Assembly: GCF_051401765.1 (NCBI RefSeq)
Contig: NW_027480450.1
Coordinates: 558,001-622,000 of the forward strand
Length of the DNA stretch: 64,000 nt
Direction: 5' to 3'
Source: Calliopsis andreniformis
Taxonomy: Eukaryota > Arthropoda > Insecta > Hymenoptera > Andrenidae
Under the pieces are notes generated by a model that worked only from the letters and a program-made list of their open reading frames with translations, made no database searches and was not told the origin of the DNA. Shown piece by piece: positions 63,949-64,000 of this stretch (the stretch's first letter is position 1; each line of letters begins with the position of its first letter). The translations under genes were made by a program, and so were the position numbers.

Positions 63949-64000
63949 CAATCCTCAATCTTCAATCCTCAATCCTCAATCCTCAATCCTCAATCCTCAA

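Larger units (their letters stand above)
1..64000 (+). repeat. Heptanucleotide satellite array, unit CAATCCT, whole window
   Basis: The sequence reads as head-to-tail heptamers from first base to last, so the array extends beyond both edges. The commonest unit is CAATCCT. Frequent variants are CAATACT, CAATCTT, CAATTCT, CAACCCT, CAAACCT, CAGTCCT, CAGACCT, CATTCCT, CATTCTT and CAATCGT. A few hexamers (CATCCT, CGTCCT, CGTTCT, CAAACT, CAATAC) shift the phase by one base. The + strand is nearly free of G (about one or two per 60 bases by eye), so strand asymmetry is extreme. No segment is inverted and no transposon or unique sequence interrupts the array. Every stretch not listed separately below holds only this repeat. 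Forward frames are open because the unit has no stop in any forward frame; I do not regard them as genes. The taxon cannot be told from the sequence; a eukaryotic satellite is the likeliest reading. Confidence 0.98.
62894..64000 (+). repeat. HOR block, copy of about 38,951-40,057 (offset 23,943)
   Basis: L2 63,068 and 63,809 match 39,125 and 39,866 at exactly 23,943 bp. The join with the preceding block is sharp near 62,894. A difference noticed is TTAAACC near 63,585 against TTCAACC in the other copy. The window ends inside this block. Confidence 0.87.

Noticed and set aside
1..64000. CRISPR array
   Set aside because: There are no repeats of 24-40 bp separated by unique spacers and no cas genes; the period is 7 bp.
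1..64000. Telomere tract
   Set aside because: AGGATTG is not a telomere repeat I recognise, no run of CCCTAA or CCCTAAA is present, and the layered HORs with marker blocks do not look like a telomerase product.
1..64000. Bacterial or phage origin of the window
   Set aside because: I know of no bacterial replicon with tens of kilobases of simple heptamer HORs and no gene. The sequence does not exclude it formally, but a eukaryotic satellite is far more likely.

Overview
The whole 64-kb window is one uninterrupted satellite (minisatellite) array. The repeat unit is the heptamer CAATCCT on the + strand (AGGATTG on the - strand). It runs head to tail in one orientation and continues past both ends of the window. 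I see no protein-coding gene, tRNA, rRNA, CRISPR array, transposon or unique sequence. Such a long, gene-free, layered satellite suggests a eukaryotic chromosome (heterochromatin, pericentromere or subtelomere). That is inference, and nothing here identifies the taxon.

The long forward open frames are a property of the repeat. Three heptamers make 21 nt, or seven codons, reading N-P-Q-S-S-I-L in every forward frame with no stop. The complementary strand meets TGA once every 21 nt in every frame. Forward ORFs therefore start and end only where point variants create ATG, TAA, TAG or TGA.

Above the heptamer lies a higher-order repeat (HOR) structure. It is marked by rare variant blocks: L1, an 18-bp inverted repeat usually carrying an EcoRI site (34 copies); L2, a strongly diverged 140-bp block still in heptamer register (25 copies); L3 and L4, shorter marker strings. 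From left to right: 1-7.3 kb is a mosaic of blocks that recur elsewhere; 7,266-17,089 is a tandem pair of 4,912 bp; 15,194-24,610 is an overlapping pair of 4,586 and 4,831 bp; 24.6-31 kb is a mosaic that recurs at 41.5-44.8 kb; 31.2-33 kb holds 846-bp subunits; 33,534-39,653 is a pair of 3,060 bp with no difference found by eye; 39.7-45.5 kb is mosaic; 45,476-48,827 is a pair of 1,676 bp; 50.0-53.25 kb recopies 43.9-47.15 kb at 6,096 bp; 54,050-60,093 is a pair of 3,022 bp; 61.2-62.9 kb recopies 59.15-60.8 kb; and 62,894 to the end recopies about 38.95-40.06 kb.

The main structural result is that the HOR lengths I checked equal 7n minus the number of hexamer units they contain. The hexamers are a few recurring one-base-short variants: CATCCT, CGTCCT/CGTTCT/CGTCGT, CAAACT and CAATAC. 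Phase is otherwise kept across the intervals checked, including inside the most diverged blocks. An octamer in L2 type a is the one exception noted. This fits growth by unequal exchange or amplification of whole units, with few independent small indels.
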